A stretch of 64,000 bases of DNA from Pseudomonas laurylsulfativorans (GCF_002906155.1 NZ_MUJK01000014.1:1-64000), one strand, 5' to 3'. Counted from the first letter of the stretch, positions 38,334 to 49,114 are shown. Program-made: numbers and translations. Notes: generated by a model from the letters alone, not told the origin.

Positions 38334-38386
38334 TCCGGAGTAGGACGTTCTCCGGGGTCTGCCAACAGTTGTTGGCTTATCCTACG
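38334..38386 (+). other. structured leader or small-RNA-like region
   Basis: Nested inverted repeats occur here. CCGGAG at 38335 pairs with CTCCGG at 38350. GCCAACAG and TTGTTGGC at 38361-38376 pair perfectly. GTAGGA at 38340 can alternatively pair with TCCTAC at 38380. The region lies about 110-160 bases before the ribbon-helix-helix gene. It may be a leader or an intergenic RNA. No family is recognised. Confidence 0.3.
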
Positions 38387-38491
38387 CCGAAGGCCATAAA
38401 GTCATCTGGATATACCTTTGTACCTGCGTTTTTATAAGTCGACACACAGTTGCGCTTAAGGAAGCCAGGATGGCAAAGGAGTGTCAGCGTT

Positions 38492-38827
38492 ATGGTTTAT
38501 GAACGGCAGGAAGAGGGGCGAAACGGTTCGCGCAAGGATGTACGGGTCGATCCGTTTGTTCGCGAGTTCGATATGGGGCTGGCCCAGCCCTTGTCCCGCT
38601 CGGTACGATTGAATGGCTTCGCAACCTGTTTGCGGCTTGAGCAGGTTTATTGGGATATTTTGGGGGAGATGGCCCGGGTCAATGGTTGCTCAGTCAGTAG
38701 CCTGCTGTCTCATGTGGATCGCGAAGTTCACCTGCGTCACGGCGGGGTAAGGAACTTCAGTGGATTGGTGCGGGTTGTCTGTGTCGTGCACAGCCTCAAG
38801 GAAGGAGGTTGCATCGTCGCGGCCTAG
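38492..38827 (+). CDS. ribbon-helix-helix domain protein
   Basis: The 111-residue protein has the RHH_4-type domain in its C-terminal two-thirds: SVRLNGFATCLRLEQVYWDI, then MARVNGCSVSSLLSHVDREV and a short tail. Such domains bind DNA as dimers, but members of this subgroup are not characterised. The start at ATG 38492 follows AAAGGAG at a slightly long distance, and the longer frame is not convincing. It lies alone between dps and the FmdB-like gene. Confidence 0.7.
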   Translation: MVYERQEEGRNGSRKDVRVDPFVREFDMGLAQPLSRSVRLNGFATCLRLEQVYWDILGEMARVNGCSVSSLLSHVDREVHLRHGGVRNFSGLVRVVCVVHSLKEGGCIVAA

Positions 38828-38963
38828 TCTGGGTAGCAAAAGCAGCAGAGTGTCGGTCTGTGCAGTCTTACGGCTGCACAGGCCGCATTTAATGGATATA
38901 ATCCCGCTCTTTGCCGCAAAACCCAGCGTGTGCGGTAGCAATCTGATCGCCGAGACAAACTCC

Positions 38964-39185
38964 ATGCCGATGTACGATTATCAATGTGCTTCCTGTGGTC
39001 ATCAGTTGGAAGCCATTCAAAAAATCAGCGATGCACCGCTGGTCGACTGCCCTGCCTGTCAGGCGCCAGAACTGAAAAAAATGCTGTCCATGCCGGGCTT
39101 TCGCCTCAGCGGCACGGGTTGGTACGAAACCGATTTCAAGACCGGTTCCAAGAAGAACCTGGCCGGCGGCGACAAAGCTGACTAA
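38964..39185 (+). CDS. FmdB-like zinc-ribbon protein
   Basis: The 73-residue protein begins MPMYDYQCASCGHQLEAIQK and has two CxxC pairs (CASC, CPAC) that form a zinc ribbon, as in the FmdB family. The tail GTGWYETDFKTGSKKN is typical of the proteobacterial members. The function is unknown, although the name comes from a supposed regulator of formamidase. It regularly precedes aspS in Pseudomonas, with 119 bases between them here. Confidence 0.87.
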   Translation: MPMYDYQCASCGHQLEAIQKISDAPLVDCPACQAPELKKMLSMPGFRLSGTGWYETDFKTGSKKNLAGGDKAD

Positions 39186-39304
39186 GGTCTGGAACCTGAG
39201 CTGAACGACACGCGTGCTCTTGCATCACCCGACGACTTTATTAAAGGCGGGGCTGCTGCAGGATCTCCACCGAATTTCGAATTACGAGAAGTGAAACCAC
39301 GACC

Positions 39305-41080
<1,776 letters not shown>

Positions 41081-41090
41081 GGCTGGCCAG

Positions 41091-41121
41091 AAGGGCGCAT
41101 CCGTGGATGCGCCCTTTCTTT
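41091..41121 (+). terminator. terminator of aspS
   Basis: AAGGGCGCATCC (41091-41102) pairs with GGATGCGCCCTT (41105-41116), followed by TCTTTAT. Confidence 0.8.
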
Positions 41122-41208
41122 ATACGCAAAGCTGTTCAAGACTTTTGTTTGCCCGCCGGTGCAATGCAGCGCAGCGGGCAATGTTTCAAAGAGAATTCGG
41201 AGCGAGTT

Positions 41209-41955
41209 ATGGCAGGTCATTCCAAGTGGGCGAACATCAAGCACCGCAAAGAACGTCAGGATGCCAAGAGGGGCAAGATCTTCACCAAGTGGATTCGTGA
41301 GCTGACCGTTGCAGCCCGTCAGGGTGGCGGCGATCCGGGCTCCAACCCGCGCCTGCGTCTGGCCCTGGACAAGGCCCTGGGTGCCAACATGAGCCGCGAC
41401 ATCATCGATCGTGCGATCGCCCGTGGTACCGGCGCTGCCGACACCGACGATGTGGTTGAGCTGACCTACGAAGGTTATGGTCCGGGCGGCGTGGCGGTGA
41501 TGGTCGAATGCATGACCGATAACCGGAATCGCACCGCGGCCGCGGTTCGTCACGCGTTCAGCAAGTGCGGTGGCAACCTCGGCACCGATGGTTCGGTCGC
41601 TTATCTGTTCGAACGCAAGGGACAGATCTCCTTCGCTGCCGGCGTCGACGAAGACGCGCTGATGGAAGCGGCCATGGAGGCTGACGCCGATGACGTGGTG
41701 ACCAACGAAGACGGTTCCATCGATGTGTTCACCTCGTTTGCCGGTTTCTATTCTGTGCGTAATGCCCTGGAAGCGGCGGGCTTCAAAGGTGACGACGCGG
41801 AAATTGTCATGTTGCCGACCACCAGCGCCGAGCTCGATCTTGAAGGTGCGGAGAAAGTCCTCAAACTGATCGATATGCTCGAAGACCTGGATGACGTGCA
41901 AAACGTCTATTCCAACGCGGAGATTCCGGAGTCGGTGGCCGCACAGCTCGGTTAA
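41209..41955 (+). CDS. pmpR: YebC/PmpR-family transcriptional regulator
   Basis: The 248-residue protein starts MAGHSKWANIKHRKERQDAK, the invariant YebC N-terminus, and has the three-domain YebC pattern (GYGPGGVAVMVECMTDNRNR; LPTTSAELD). The P. aeruginosa relative at this locus, PmpR, represses the quinolone quorum system. YebC relatives have also been linked to translation of proline-rich stretches. ATG 41209 follows GGAG, and the frame open upstream crosses the aspS terminator and is not coding. ruvC follows after a REP doublet. Confidence 0.92.
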   Translation: MAGHSKWANIKHRKERQDAKRGKIFTKWIRELTVAARQGGGDPGSNPRLRLALDKALGANMSRDIIDRAIARGTGAADTDDVVELTYEGYGPGGVAVMVECMTDNRNRTAAAVRHAFSKCGGNLGTDGSVAYLFERKGQISFAAGVDEDALMEAAMEADADDVVTNEDGSIDVFTSFAGFYSVRNALEAAGFKGDDAEIVMLPTTSAELDLEGAEKVLKLIDMLEDLDDVQNVYSNAEIPESVAAQLG

Positions 41956-41975
41956 GGGCGGCTAAGATCCAATAG

Positions 41976-42063
41976 GTGGGAGCGGGCTTGCTCGCGAACG
42001 CGTCAGGTCAGTCAATGCAGTGGTTGAATGACACAGCGCTTTCGCGAGCAAGCCCGCTCCCAC
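41976..42063. repeat. REP doublet (REPIN), GTGGGAGC type
   Basis: GTGGGAGCGGGCTTGCTCGCGAA and its inverse, TTCGCGAGCAAGCCCGCTCC plus CAC, are well preserved at the two ends, about 45 bases apart. The doublet lies between pmpR and ruvC and could form a long hairpin in the mRNA. Confidence 0.85.
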
Positions 42064-42115
42064 ATTTTTCCTTCGCTGTGTCGAATATCGTGTTTTTTCT
42101 TAACCCGCAGGCGTT

Positions 42116-42640
42116 ATGACTTTAATTCTAGGTATCGACCCCGGTTCGCGTATCACCGGTTACGGTGTGGTTCGTGATACTGGCCGTGGCTGCGAGTACG
42201 TCGCGTCCGGTTGTATCCGCACTGGCGCCGGCGAGCTGCCTGAGCGACTGCAGATTGTCTATCGCGGGGTACGGGAGATCATTCAGACCTACCATCCGGT
42301 GACCATGGGGATCGAAAAGGTGTTCATGGCCCGTAACGCCGATTCCGCCCTGAAACTGGGGCAGGCCCGTGGCGCTGCGATCGTGGCAGGTGCCGAGGAA
42401 AGCCTGGAAATTGCCGAATACACCGCAACCCAGGTCAAGCAGGCAGTTGTCGGCACTGGTGCGGCCAACAAGGAGCAGGTGCAGATGATGGTCATGCACA
42501 TGCTCAAGCTGACCAGCAAACCGCAGATCGATGCTTCGGACGCCCTGGCCATTGCCATTTGCCACGCTCATACCCGTTCCAGCCTGCTGCCCCATGGTCT
42601 GGGAGCTGCACGCAGTCGTGGCGGGCGCCTGCGTCTCTGA
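42116..42640 (+). CDS. ruvC: Holliday junction resolvase
   Basis: RuvC cuts Holliday junctions symmetrically. The 174-residue protein has the RNase H-like active-site acidic residues: Asp in LGIDPGSRITGYGV, Glu in GIEKVFMARNADSALKLGQA, and Asp in IDASDALAIAICHAH. Length and order agree with E. coli RuvC. It is the first gene of ruvCAB. The ATG is preceded only by a weak site (GGCGTT). Confidence 0.95.
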   Translation: MTLILGIDPGSRITGYGVVRDTGRGCEYVASGCIRTGAGELPERLQIVYRGVREIIQTYHPVTMGIEKVFMARNADSALKLGQARGAAIVAGAEESLEIAEYTATQVKQAVVGTGAANKEQVQMMVMHMLKLTSKPQIDASDALAIAICHAHTRSSLLPHGLGAARSRGGRLRL

Positions 42641-42754
42641 TAGCATCAGCAATCAACTTTATGGAGTGGGGACGTTTCGCCCGGGTTGTCGGCGTTATTC
42701 CCTCGCTCTGTCAGTCGCTGGCCCAGAGCTGGCCAACGCTCAAGGATTTGTAAC

Positions 42755-43363
42755 GTGATTGGACGTTTGCGCGGCACCCTGGCTGAGAAGCAGCCTCCGC
42801 ATCTGATTCTGGATGTAAACGGCCTGGGCTATGAGCTCGAAGTACCCATGACGACCCTTTACCGCTTGCCGTCGGTCGGTGAGCCGCTGACCTTGCACAC
42901 CCATTTGGTCGTGCGCGAAGACGCACAGTTACTCTATGGTTTTGTCGGCAGGCGTGAGCGAGACTTTTTTCGCGAGTTGATCCGCCTCAATGGTGTCGGG
43001 CCGAAACTGGCGCTGGCCTTGATGTCGAGTCTGGAAGTCGACGAACTGGTTCGTTGCGTACAGTCCCAGGACACTTCGGCATTGACCAAGGTCCCGGGTG
43101 TTGGCAAGAAAACCGCCGAACGCTTACTGGTAGAGCTCAAGGACCGCTTCAAGGCCTGGGAAACCGTACCGGCCATGTTCGCCCTGGTGCCGAACCAGCC
43201 GGATGGACCGGCCCCGGTGAACACCGCTGAAAACGATGCCGTGAGCGCGCTGATTTCCCTGGGCTACAAACCCCAGGAAGCGAGCAAGGCCGTGTCTGCG
43301 ATCAAGGAGAAAGGTTTGAGCAGTGAAGACATGATCCGCCGCGCCTTGAAGGGAATGATCTAA
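42755..43363 (+). CDS. ruvA: Holliday junction DNA helicase subunit RuvA
   Basis: RuvA binds four-way junctions as a tetramer and recruits RuvB. The 202-residue protein starts MIGRLRGTLAEKQPPHLILD (OB domain). Helix-hairpin-helix motifs lie in FRELIRLNGVGPKLALALMS and LTKVPGVGKKTAERLLVEL, and the C-terminal domain III ends MIRRALKGMI. The start codon is GTG at 42755 with AAGGA ahead. It follows directly after a TAA that ends a tiny 30-codon ORF (42661-42753). Confidence 0.95.
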   Translation: MIGRLRGTLAEKQPPHLILDVNGLGYELEVPMTTLYRLPSVGEPLTLHTHLVVREDAQLLYGFVGRRERDFFRELIRLNGVGPKLALALMSSLEVDELVRCVQSQDTSALTKVPGVGKKTAERLLVELKDRFKAWETVPAMFALVPNQPDGPAPVNTAENDAVSALISLGYKPQEASKAVSAIKEKGLSSEDMIRRALKGMI

Positions 43364-44425
43364 GTGATTGAAGCTGATCGTCTGATCGCTGCCACGCACA
43401 GCCCGCGTGAGCGCGAAGAAGTCCAGGACCGGGCGATTCGCCCGGTCAGCCTGGCCGAATACATTGGCCAGCCGACCGTTCGCGAGCAGATGGAATTGTT
43501 CATTCAAGCTGCTCGCGGTCGTAACGAGTCCCTGGATCACACGCTGATCTTTGGTCCGCCGGGCCTTGGCAAGACCACCCTCGCCAACATCATCGCCCAG
43601 GAAATGGGCGTGTCGATCAAGAGCACCTCGGGGCCGGTGCTGGAGCGGCCGGGTGACCTGGCGGCGCTGTTGACCAACCTTGAGCCTCATGATGTGTTGT
43701 TTATCGACGAAATCCATCGCCTGTCGCCCATCGTTGAAGAAGTGCTGTACCCGGCCATGGAGGATTTTCAGCTCGATATCATGATCGGCGAGGGGCCGGC
43801 TGCGCGTTCGATCAAGCTGGATCTGCCGCCGTTCACCCTGGTCGGCGCAACGACGCGGGCCGGGATGCTGACCAATCCGTTGCGCGACCGTTTCGGCATC
43901 GTTCAGCGTCTTGAGTTCTACAATAACGCCGACTTGTCGACGATTGTCAGCCGTTCGGCGAGCATCCTCGGTTTGCCGCTGGACCCGGAAGGCGCCTTCG
44001 AAATTGCCCGCCGTGCCCGTGGCACGCCACGCATTGCCAATCGACTGCTACGCCGGGTGCGAGACTTCGCCGAAGTTCGCGCCAAGGGGCACATTACCAA
44101 GCCGATTGCCGACCTGGCGCTGAACCTGCTGGACGTTGACGAGCGGGGCTTCGATCACCAGGACCGGCGTCTGTTGCTGACCATGATCGAGAAGTTCGAC
44201 GGCGGGCCAGTCGGGGTCGACAGCCTGGCCGCCGCCATCAGCGAAGAGCGTCACACCATTGAAGACGTGCTGGAGCCTTATCTGATCCAACAGGGCTATA
44301 TCATGCGCACGCCACGGGGGCGGGTGGTGACGCGGCATGCCTACCTGCATTTCGGTTTAAACATTCCGTCACGATTGGGCGAAATGCCCGTGGTAGACGA
44401 GTTTCTCGATGCCGCTGACGATTAA
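43364..44425 (+). CDS. ruvB: Holliday junction branch-migration ATPase RuvB
   Basis: The 353-residue AAA+ motor has Walker A FGPPGLGKTTLA, Walker B DVLFIDEIHRLS, sensor 1 in LVGATTRAGML and the arginine finger in NPLRDRFGIVQRLEFY. A winged-helix domain (IQQGYIMRTPRGRVVTRHAY) ends the core. The GTG start joins the ruvA stop codon without a gap, so translation is coupled. Confidence 0.96.
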   Translation: MIEADRLIAATHSPREREEVQDRAIRPVSLAEYIGQPTVREQMELFIQAARGRNESLDHTLIFGPPGLGKTTLANIIAQEMGVSIKSTSGPVLERPGDLAALLTNLEPHDVLFIDEIHRLSPIVEEVLYPAMEDFQLDIMIGEGPAARSIKLDLPPFTLVGATTRAGMLTNPLRDRFGIVQRLEFYNNADLSTIVSRSASILGLPLDPEGAFEIARRARGTPRIANRLLRRVRDFAEVRAKGHITKPIADLALNLLDVDERGFDHQDRRLLLTMIEKFDGGPVGVDSLAAAISEERHTIEDVLEPYLIQQGYIMRTPRGRVVTRHAYLHFGLNIPSRLGEMPVVDEFLDAADD

Positions 44426-44552
44426 TTAACATTGCGTGCAGATTTTTTCGGGCAATGTAGGGTCCCAGGACCGTACTTTCACGAGAAAGCCGCAGAACAA
44501 TGAAAAACAGTTGCCTGGCCGGATTGGCAACCTGAGGAGTAAGCACTAGAGT

Positions 44553-45020
44553 ATGCGCGCGCAAAACGGGCTTGAGCCTTTCGCACATCGTTGTCGCGTT
44601 TATTACGAGGACACCGATGCGGGCGGCATCGTGTATTACGTTAATTACCTTAAGTTTATGGAGCGGGCTCGAACCGAGCGGCTACGAGATCTGGGCTTTG
44701 CCCAATCGCAGCTTGCCGGGGAGGACCTGTTGTTCGTCGTGCATTCCAGCGAAGCGCGCTACCACGCGCCGGCGCGACTGGACGACGAACTGCTGGTAAG
44801 CGCCGAGGTAATCGAATTGAACCGTGCCAGCCTGCGCTTCAAACAGCAGGTCAGGCGGGCGACGGATAATGTGCTGCTCTGTGAAGGGCAGTTTCTGGTG
44901 GCCTGTGTGCGCACTGAAAGTTTGAAACCCCGGGCCATTCCCGAAGCTCTACGAGCGGCCTTTGCCGACGTGAGCGGCGCGGGTACACACTCAAAGCAGG
45001 AGATAAAGCGTGGAAGCTAA
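44553..45020 (+). CDS. ybgC: YbgC acyl-CoA thioesterase of the Tol-Pal cluster
   Basis: The 155-residue hot-dog-fold thioesterase has the catalytic motif CRVYYEDTDAGGIVYYVNYL (the Asp is the catalytic residue) and MERARTERLRDLGF. Relatives hydrolyse short acyl-CoA and interact with phospholipid synthesis enzymes. It is the first gene of the tol-pal operon. Its end overlaps tolQ by 11 bases. GAGGAG lies upstream at a fairly long distance. Confidence 0.92.
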   Translation: MRAQNGLEPFAHRCRVYYEDTDAGGIVYYVNYLKFMERARTERLRDLGFAQSQLAGEDLLFVVHSSEARYHAPARLDDELLVSAEVIELNRASLRFKQQVRRATDNVLLCEGQFLVACVRTESLKPRAIPEALRAAFADVSGAGTHSKQEIKRGS

Positions 45021-45705
45021 CGTCGTCGACCATTCCTCCATGTGGAGCCTGGTCAGCAATGCCAGTATCGTGGTGCAACTGGTAATGCTGACCCTGGTAG
45101 CCGCATCGGTGACCTCGTGGATCATGATCTTTCAGCGCAGCAACCTGCTGCGCGCCGGTCGACGTGCCCTGGAGAGCTTTGAAGAGCGCTTCTGGTCGGG
45201 TATCGACCTGTCCAAGCTGTACCGTCAGGCCGGCAGCAACCCGGACCCTGATTCGGGCGTCGAGCAAATTTTCCGTGCCGGTTTCAAGGAGTTCTCCCGT
45301 CTGCGCCAGCAGCCAGGCGTTGATCCGGAAGCGGTCATGGAAGGTGTGGCCCGCGCCATGCGCGTTGCCATTTCCCGCGAAGAAGAAAAGCTCGAGCAGA
45401 GCCTGCCGTTCCTGGCCACTGTCGGTTCCGTCAGCCCGTATATCGGCCTGTTCGGTACCGTCTGGGGGATCATGAACTCCTTCCGTGGTCTGGCGACCGC
45501 CCAGCAAGCGACCCTGGCCACTGTGGCCCCGGGTATCGCCGAAGCACTGATCGCCACGGCCATCGGTCTGTTCGCTGCTATTCCAGCCGTTATCGCTTAC
45601 AACCGTTTTGCTGCTCGCAGTGAAACCCTGCTGGGCCGCTACTACACCTTCGCCGATGAATTCCAGGCGATCCTGCACCGCAAAGTGCACACCAGCGAAG
45701 AATAA
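45010..45705 (+). CDS. tolQ: TolQ, inner-membrane proton-motor protein
   Basis: TolQ (231 residues) forms a pentameric channel around TolR that uses the proton gradient to energise TolA. It has three membrane helices at about 17-37, 135-157 and 168-195. The conserved SVSPYIGLFGTVWGIMNSF and GIAEALIATAIGLFAAIPAV lie between and in helices II and III. The start is GTG 45010 inside the ybgC end, with AGGAG ahead. Confidence 0.96.
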   Translation: MEANVVDHSSMWSLVSNASIVVQLVMLTLVAASVTSWIMIFQRSNLLRAGRRALESFEERFWSGIDLSKLYRQAGSNPDPDSGVEQIFRAGFKEFSRLRQQPGVDPEAVMEGVARAMRVAISREEEKLEQSLPFLATVGSVSPYIGLFGTVWGIMNSFRGLATAQQATLATVAPGIAEALIATAIGLFAAIPAVIAYNRFAARSETLLGRYYTFADEFQAILHRKVHTSEE

Positions 45706-45719
45706 GCAGGTAATTTCCA

Positions 45720-46181
45720 ATGGCTTTAATCGCTCGAGCTCGCAAAAAGCGCAAGCCGGTCGCCGAGATGAACGTGGTGCCTTACATCGACGTGATGTTG
45801 GTGCTGCTGGTCATCTTCATGGTGACCGCGCCGATGCTCAATCAGGGCGTGAAAGTTGATCTGCCCAAGGTTTCCAGCGAAGCCTTGCCGCAGGACAACA
45901 ACACCCAGGTCCTGACCATTTCCATCAAATCCGACAAGACCTACTACTGGAACCTTGGCAGCGAAGTCGACACGGACAAGCAGCAAGACCGGGCCATGAC
46001 GTTGCCGCAGATGACGGACGCCGTGACCAAGATCATTCGCGTCGGCAATGAAAACGGCAAGCACACCCAGGTCTTCATTCGTGGTGACAAATCCGTCGAT
46101 TACGGTTCCGTCATGGGGGCCATGGGCGGGTTGCAGAAAGCCGGGGTCGGTAATGTTGGCTTGATTACCGAGGCGCCCTGA
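45720..46181 (+). CDS. tolR: TolR, plug subunit of the Tol motor
   Basis: The 153-residue protein has a short cytoplasmic N-terminus, one membrane helix (about residues 21-40) with the proton-carrying Asp in VVPYIDVMLVLLVIFMV, and a periplasmic domain that dimerises. The stop codon overlaps the tolA ATG (TGATG). It is part of the ExbD/TolR family, and the genetic context makes it TolR. Confidence 0.96.
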   Translation: MALIARARKKRKPVAEMNVVPYIDVMLVLLVIFMVTAPMLNQGVKVDLPKVSSEALPQDNNTQVLTISIKSDKTYYWNLGSEVDTDKQQDRAMTLPQMTDAVTKIIRVGNENGKHTQVFIRGDKSVDYGSVMGAMGGLQKAGVGNVGLITEAP

Positions 46182-47260
46182 TGCAGCAACAGCGAGAGCC
46201 GTCCGCCTCGGAAAGCTACTTCTGGCCTAGTGTCTGGGCGATTGGCTTGCACGTGCTGGTGTTCGGCATGCTGTTCGTCAGTTTTGCCTTTACCCCGGAA
46301 CTGCCGCCGGCCAAGCCGATTGTCCAGGCGACCTTGTACCAGCTGAAATCGAAAAGTCGGGCGACCACCCAGACCAATCAGAAGATTGCCGGTGAAGCGC
46401 AGAAATCTGCTGCGCGCCAGACCGAAGTCGAGCAGATGGAACAGAAGAAGGTCGAGCAGGAAGCGGTGAAGGCTGCGGAACAAAAGAAAGAAGAAGCGGC
46501 TCAAAAGGCCGAGGAAGCCAAGAAGGCCGACGAGGCGAAGAAAGCGGACGAGGCGAAGAAGGCTGATGAAGCCAAGAAAACCGACGACGCGAAGAAAGCT
46601 GCGGAAGCCAAGAAGGCAGAAGAGAAACAATTGGCTGATATAGCCAAGAAGAAAGCTGAAGAAGAAGCCAAGAAGGCTGCTGAAGAAGAGGCCAAGAAAG
46701 CGGCCGCTGAAGAAGCCAAGAAAAAGATCGTCGAAGACGCGAAGAAGAAAGCCGCGGAAGACGCCAAGAAGAAAGCCGAAGCTGAAGAGGCGAAGAAGAA
46801 AGTCGCCGAGGAAGCGAAGAAGAAAGCTGCTGCCGATGCTGCGAAGAAGAAATCGCAGGACGCGGCACGTAAATCCGCCGAAGACAAAAAGGCCCAGGCC
46901 CTGGCAGATTTGCTTTCCGACACGCCGCAGCGTCAGCAGGCCTTGGCCGATGAGCAGGGCGACGAAGTCGCCGGCAGTTTCGACGACCTGATTCGTGCGC
47001 GTGCAGCGGAAGGCTGGGCTCGTCCACCTTCGGCACGCAAAGGCATGACGGTTGTGTTGCAGATCGGCATGTTGCCGGACGGTACGGTGACTTCGGTCAG
47101 CGTGTCCAAGTCCAGTGGCGACGGTCCGTTTGACGCATCGGCTGTTGCAGCGGTGAAGAATATTGGACGTTTGACAGAAATGCAGGGAATGAAGCCGAGT
47201 GATTTCGCTCCGTATCGTTCATTCAAGATGACATTCACACCTGAGGATCTAGCCTTGTGA
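46181..47260 (+). CDS. tolA: TolA, periplasm-spanning energy transducer
   Basis: TolA links the TolQR motor to TolB-Pal in the outer membrane during cell constriction. The 359-residue protein has a membrane helix at about 17-37 with the conserved Ser/His pattern of TolA. A long Ala/Lys/Glu helical domain covers about 75-240. The C-terminal globular domain at about 255-355 includes GMTVVLQIGMLPDGTVTSVS. The middle domain holds in-register six-residue repeats. The end overlaps tolB by four bases. Confidence 0.95.
   Translation: MQQQREPSASESYFWPSVWAIGLHVLVFGMLFVSFAFTPELPPAKPIVQATLYQLKSKSRATTQTNQKIAGEAQKSAARQTEVEQMEQKKVEQEAVKAAEQKKEEAAQKAEEAKKADEAKKADEAKKADEAKKTDDAKKAAEAKKAEEKQLADIAKKKAEEEAKKAAEEEAKKAAAEEAKKKIVEDAKKKAAEDAKKKAEAEEAKKKVAEEAKKKAAADAAKKKSQDAARKSAEDKKAQALADLLSDTPQRQQALADEQGDEVAGSFDDLIRARAAEGWARPPSARKGMTVVLQIGMLPDGTVTSVSVSKSSGDGPFDASAVAAVKNIGRLTEMQGMKPSDFAPYRSFKMTFTPEDLAL
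46511..46618 (+). repeat. six-codon tandem repeat in the TolA helical domain
   Basis: Six units of the type (A/K)(D/E)EAKK occur at residues 111-146. The codons vary (GAAGCCAAG, GAGGCGAAG), so the repeat is old at DNA level. Low-complexity helix repeats of this kind vary in number between strains. Confidence 0.7.
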
Positions 47261-48558
47261 GAAACCTTCTTCGAGGAATGCTCGTCGCCATCTGCTGCCT
47301 GGCAGGCATGGCGATGGCAGATGAGAAAAACATTCTGGTCACCAGCGGCAGCGATCGAGCGACCCCGATCGCGGTAGTGCCGTTCGGTTTCCAGGGCGGT
47401 AGCGTGCTGCCGGACGACATGGCGGAAATCATCGGTAACGACCTGCGTAACTCGGGTTACTACTCGCCGATTCCCAAGCAGAACATGATCAGCCAGCCGA
47501 GCCAGGCCAGCGAAGTCATCTTCCGTGACTTCAAGGCACTGGGTGCCCAGTACGTCATGGTCGGTAGCATTGTTCCGGCGGGCGGTCGCCTGCAGGTGCA
47601 ATACACACTGTTCAACGTGGCCACCGAGCAGCAAGTGCTGACCGGCAGTGTATCGGGCGGTGTCGACCAGTTGCGCGACATGGCGCACTACATCTCTGAC
47701 CAGTCGTTCGAAAAACTCACGGGTATCAAGGGTGCCTTCTCGACTCGCCTGCTGTACGTAACGGCCGAGCGTTTCTCCGAGAACAACACGCGCTATACCC
47801 TGCAACGCTCGGACTACGACGGTGCCCGCGCCGTGACGCTGCTGCAGTCACGCGAGCCGATCCTGTCGCCGCGTTTCGCACCGGATGGCAAGCGCATCGC
47901 TTATGTGTCCTTTGAGCAGAAGCGTCCACGCATCTTCATGCAGAACATCGACACCGGTCGTCGTGAGCAGATCACCAACTTCGAAGGCCTGAACGGCGCA
48001 CCAGCCTGGTCGCCGGATGGCAATCGCCTGGCGTTCGTGCTGTCGAAAGACGGTAACCCGGACATCTACGTGATGAACCTGGGCTCGCGTCAGATCTCCC
48101 GCGTCACCAACGGTCCTGGCATCAACACCGAACCGTTCTGGGGCAAGGATGGCTCGACCATCTACTTCACTTCCGACCGTGGCGGCAAACCGCAGATCTA
48201 CAAAACCAGCGCGGGTGGTGGCGGTGCCGAGCGTGTGACTTTCGTCGGTAACTACAACGCCAACCCTAAACTGTCGGCAGATGAAAAGACGCTTGTCATG
48301 ATTCACCGTCAGGATGGCTTCACCAATTTCAAGGTGGCGGCCCAGGATTTGCAGCGCGGTAGTGTAAAAATCCTCACTGATAGCACTCTGGACGAGTCGC
48401 CTACTGTCGCGCCCAACGGCACCATGGTAATCTACGCCACCCGCCAGCAGGGCCGGGGAGTCTTGATGCTCGTGTCCATCAATGGACGCGTAAGGCTCCC
48501 GCTTCCTACCGCACAAGGCGAAGTCAGAGAACCTTCCTGGTCCCCTTACCTGAACTGA
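47257..48558 (+). CDS. tolB: TolB, periplasmic beta-propeller
   Basis: The 433-residue protein has a signal peptide (residues 1-21, MAMA cleavage), an N-terminal alpha/beta domain at about 25-160 and a six-bladed propeller. The blades carry the typical PAWSPDGNRLAFVLS, PFWGKDGSTIYFTSDRGG and PSWSPYL motifs. TolB binds Pal and TolA. The start is GTG 47257, with the usual overlap with tolA. Confidence 0.96.
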   Translation: MRNLLRGMLVAICCLAGMAMADEKNILVTSGSDRATPIAVVPFGFQGGSVLPDDMAEIIGNDLRNSGYYSPIPKQNMISQPSQASEVIFRDFKALGAQYVMVGSIVPAGGRLQVQYTLFNVATEQQVLTGSVSGGVDQLRDMAHYISDQSFEKLTGIKGAFSTRLLYVTAERFSENNTRYTLQRSDYDGARAVTLLQSREPILSPRFAPDGKRIAYVSFEQKRPRIFMQNIDTGRREQITNFEGLNGAPAWSPDGNRLAFVLSKDGNPDIYVMNLGSRQISRVTNGPGINTEPFWGKDGSTIYFTSDRGGKPQIYKTSAGGGGAERVTFVGNYNANPKLSADEKTLVMIHRQDGFTNFKVAAQDLQRGSVKILTDSTLDESPTVAPNGTMVIYATRQQGRGVLMLVSINGRVRLPLPTAQGEVREPSWSPYLN

Positions 48559-48610
48559 CGCGGCGCTATACGTTTTACTTAACACACTGGGGTTCATTAG
48601 GAGTTTCACG

Positions 48611-49108
48611 ATGGAAATGCTGAAGTTTGGTAAATTTGCTGCGCTGGCACTGGCCATGGCTGTAGCTGTAGGTTGCTCGTCCAAAGGCGGCGACAATGCC
48701 GGTGAAGGCGCGGTAGATCCAAACGCTGGTTACGGCGCAAACACTGGTGCAGTTGACGGCTCCCTGAGCGAAGAAGCTGCTCTGCGCGCTATCACCACTT
48801 TCTACTTCGAATACGACAGTTCGGACCTGAAGCCAGAAGCCATGCGCGCTCTGGACGTTCACGCCAAAGACCTGAAAGCAAACGGCGCTCGCGTTGTTCT
48901 GGAAGGCAACACCGACGAACGTGGTACTCGTGAGTACAACATGGCACTGGGCGAGCGTCGTGCGAAAGCCGTTCAGCGCTACCTGGTACTGCAAGGCGTT
49001 TCCCCAGCTCAGCTGGAACTGGTTTCCTACGGCGAAGAGCGTCCAGTTGCTACCGGCAACGACGAGCAGTCCTGGGCTCAAAACCGTCGCGTCGAACTGC
49101 GTAAGTAA
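48611..49108 (+). CDS. pal: Pal (OprL) peptidoglycan-associated lipoprotein
   Basis: The 165-residue outer-membrane lipoprotein has a signal peptide ending AVAVGC (lipidated Cys). A linker and an OmpA-like peptidoglycan-binding domain follow, with FYFEYDSSDLKPEAMRALDV and GNTDERGTREYNMALGERRA. The latter includes the Asp and Arg that bind diaminopimelate. AGGAG precedes the ATG. It is known as OprL in P. aeruginosa. Confidence 0.97.
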   Translation: MEMLKFGKFAALALAMAVAVGCSSKGGDNAGEGAVDPNAGYGANTGAVDGSLSEEAALRAITTFYFEYDSSDLKPEAMRALDVHAKDLKANGARVVLEGNTDERGTREYNMALGERRAKAVQRYLVLQGVSPAQLELVSYGEERPVATGNDEQSWAQNRRVELRK

Positions 49109-49114
49109 TTCGTC

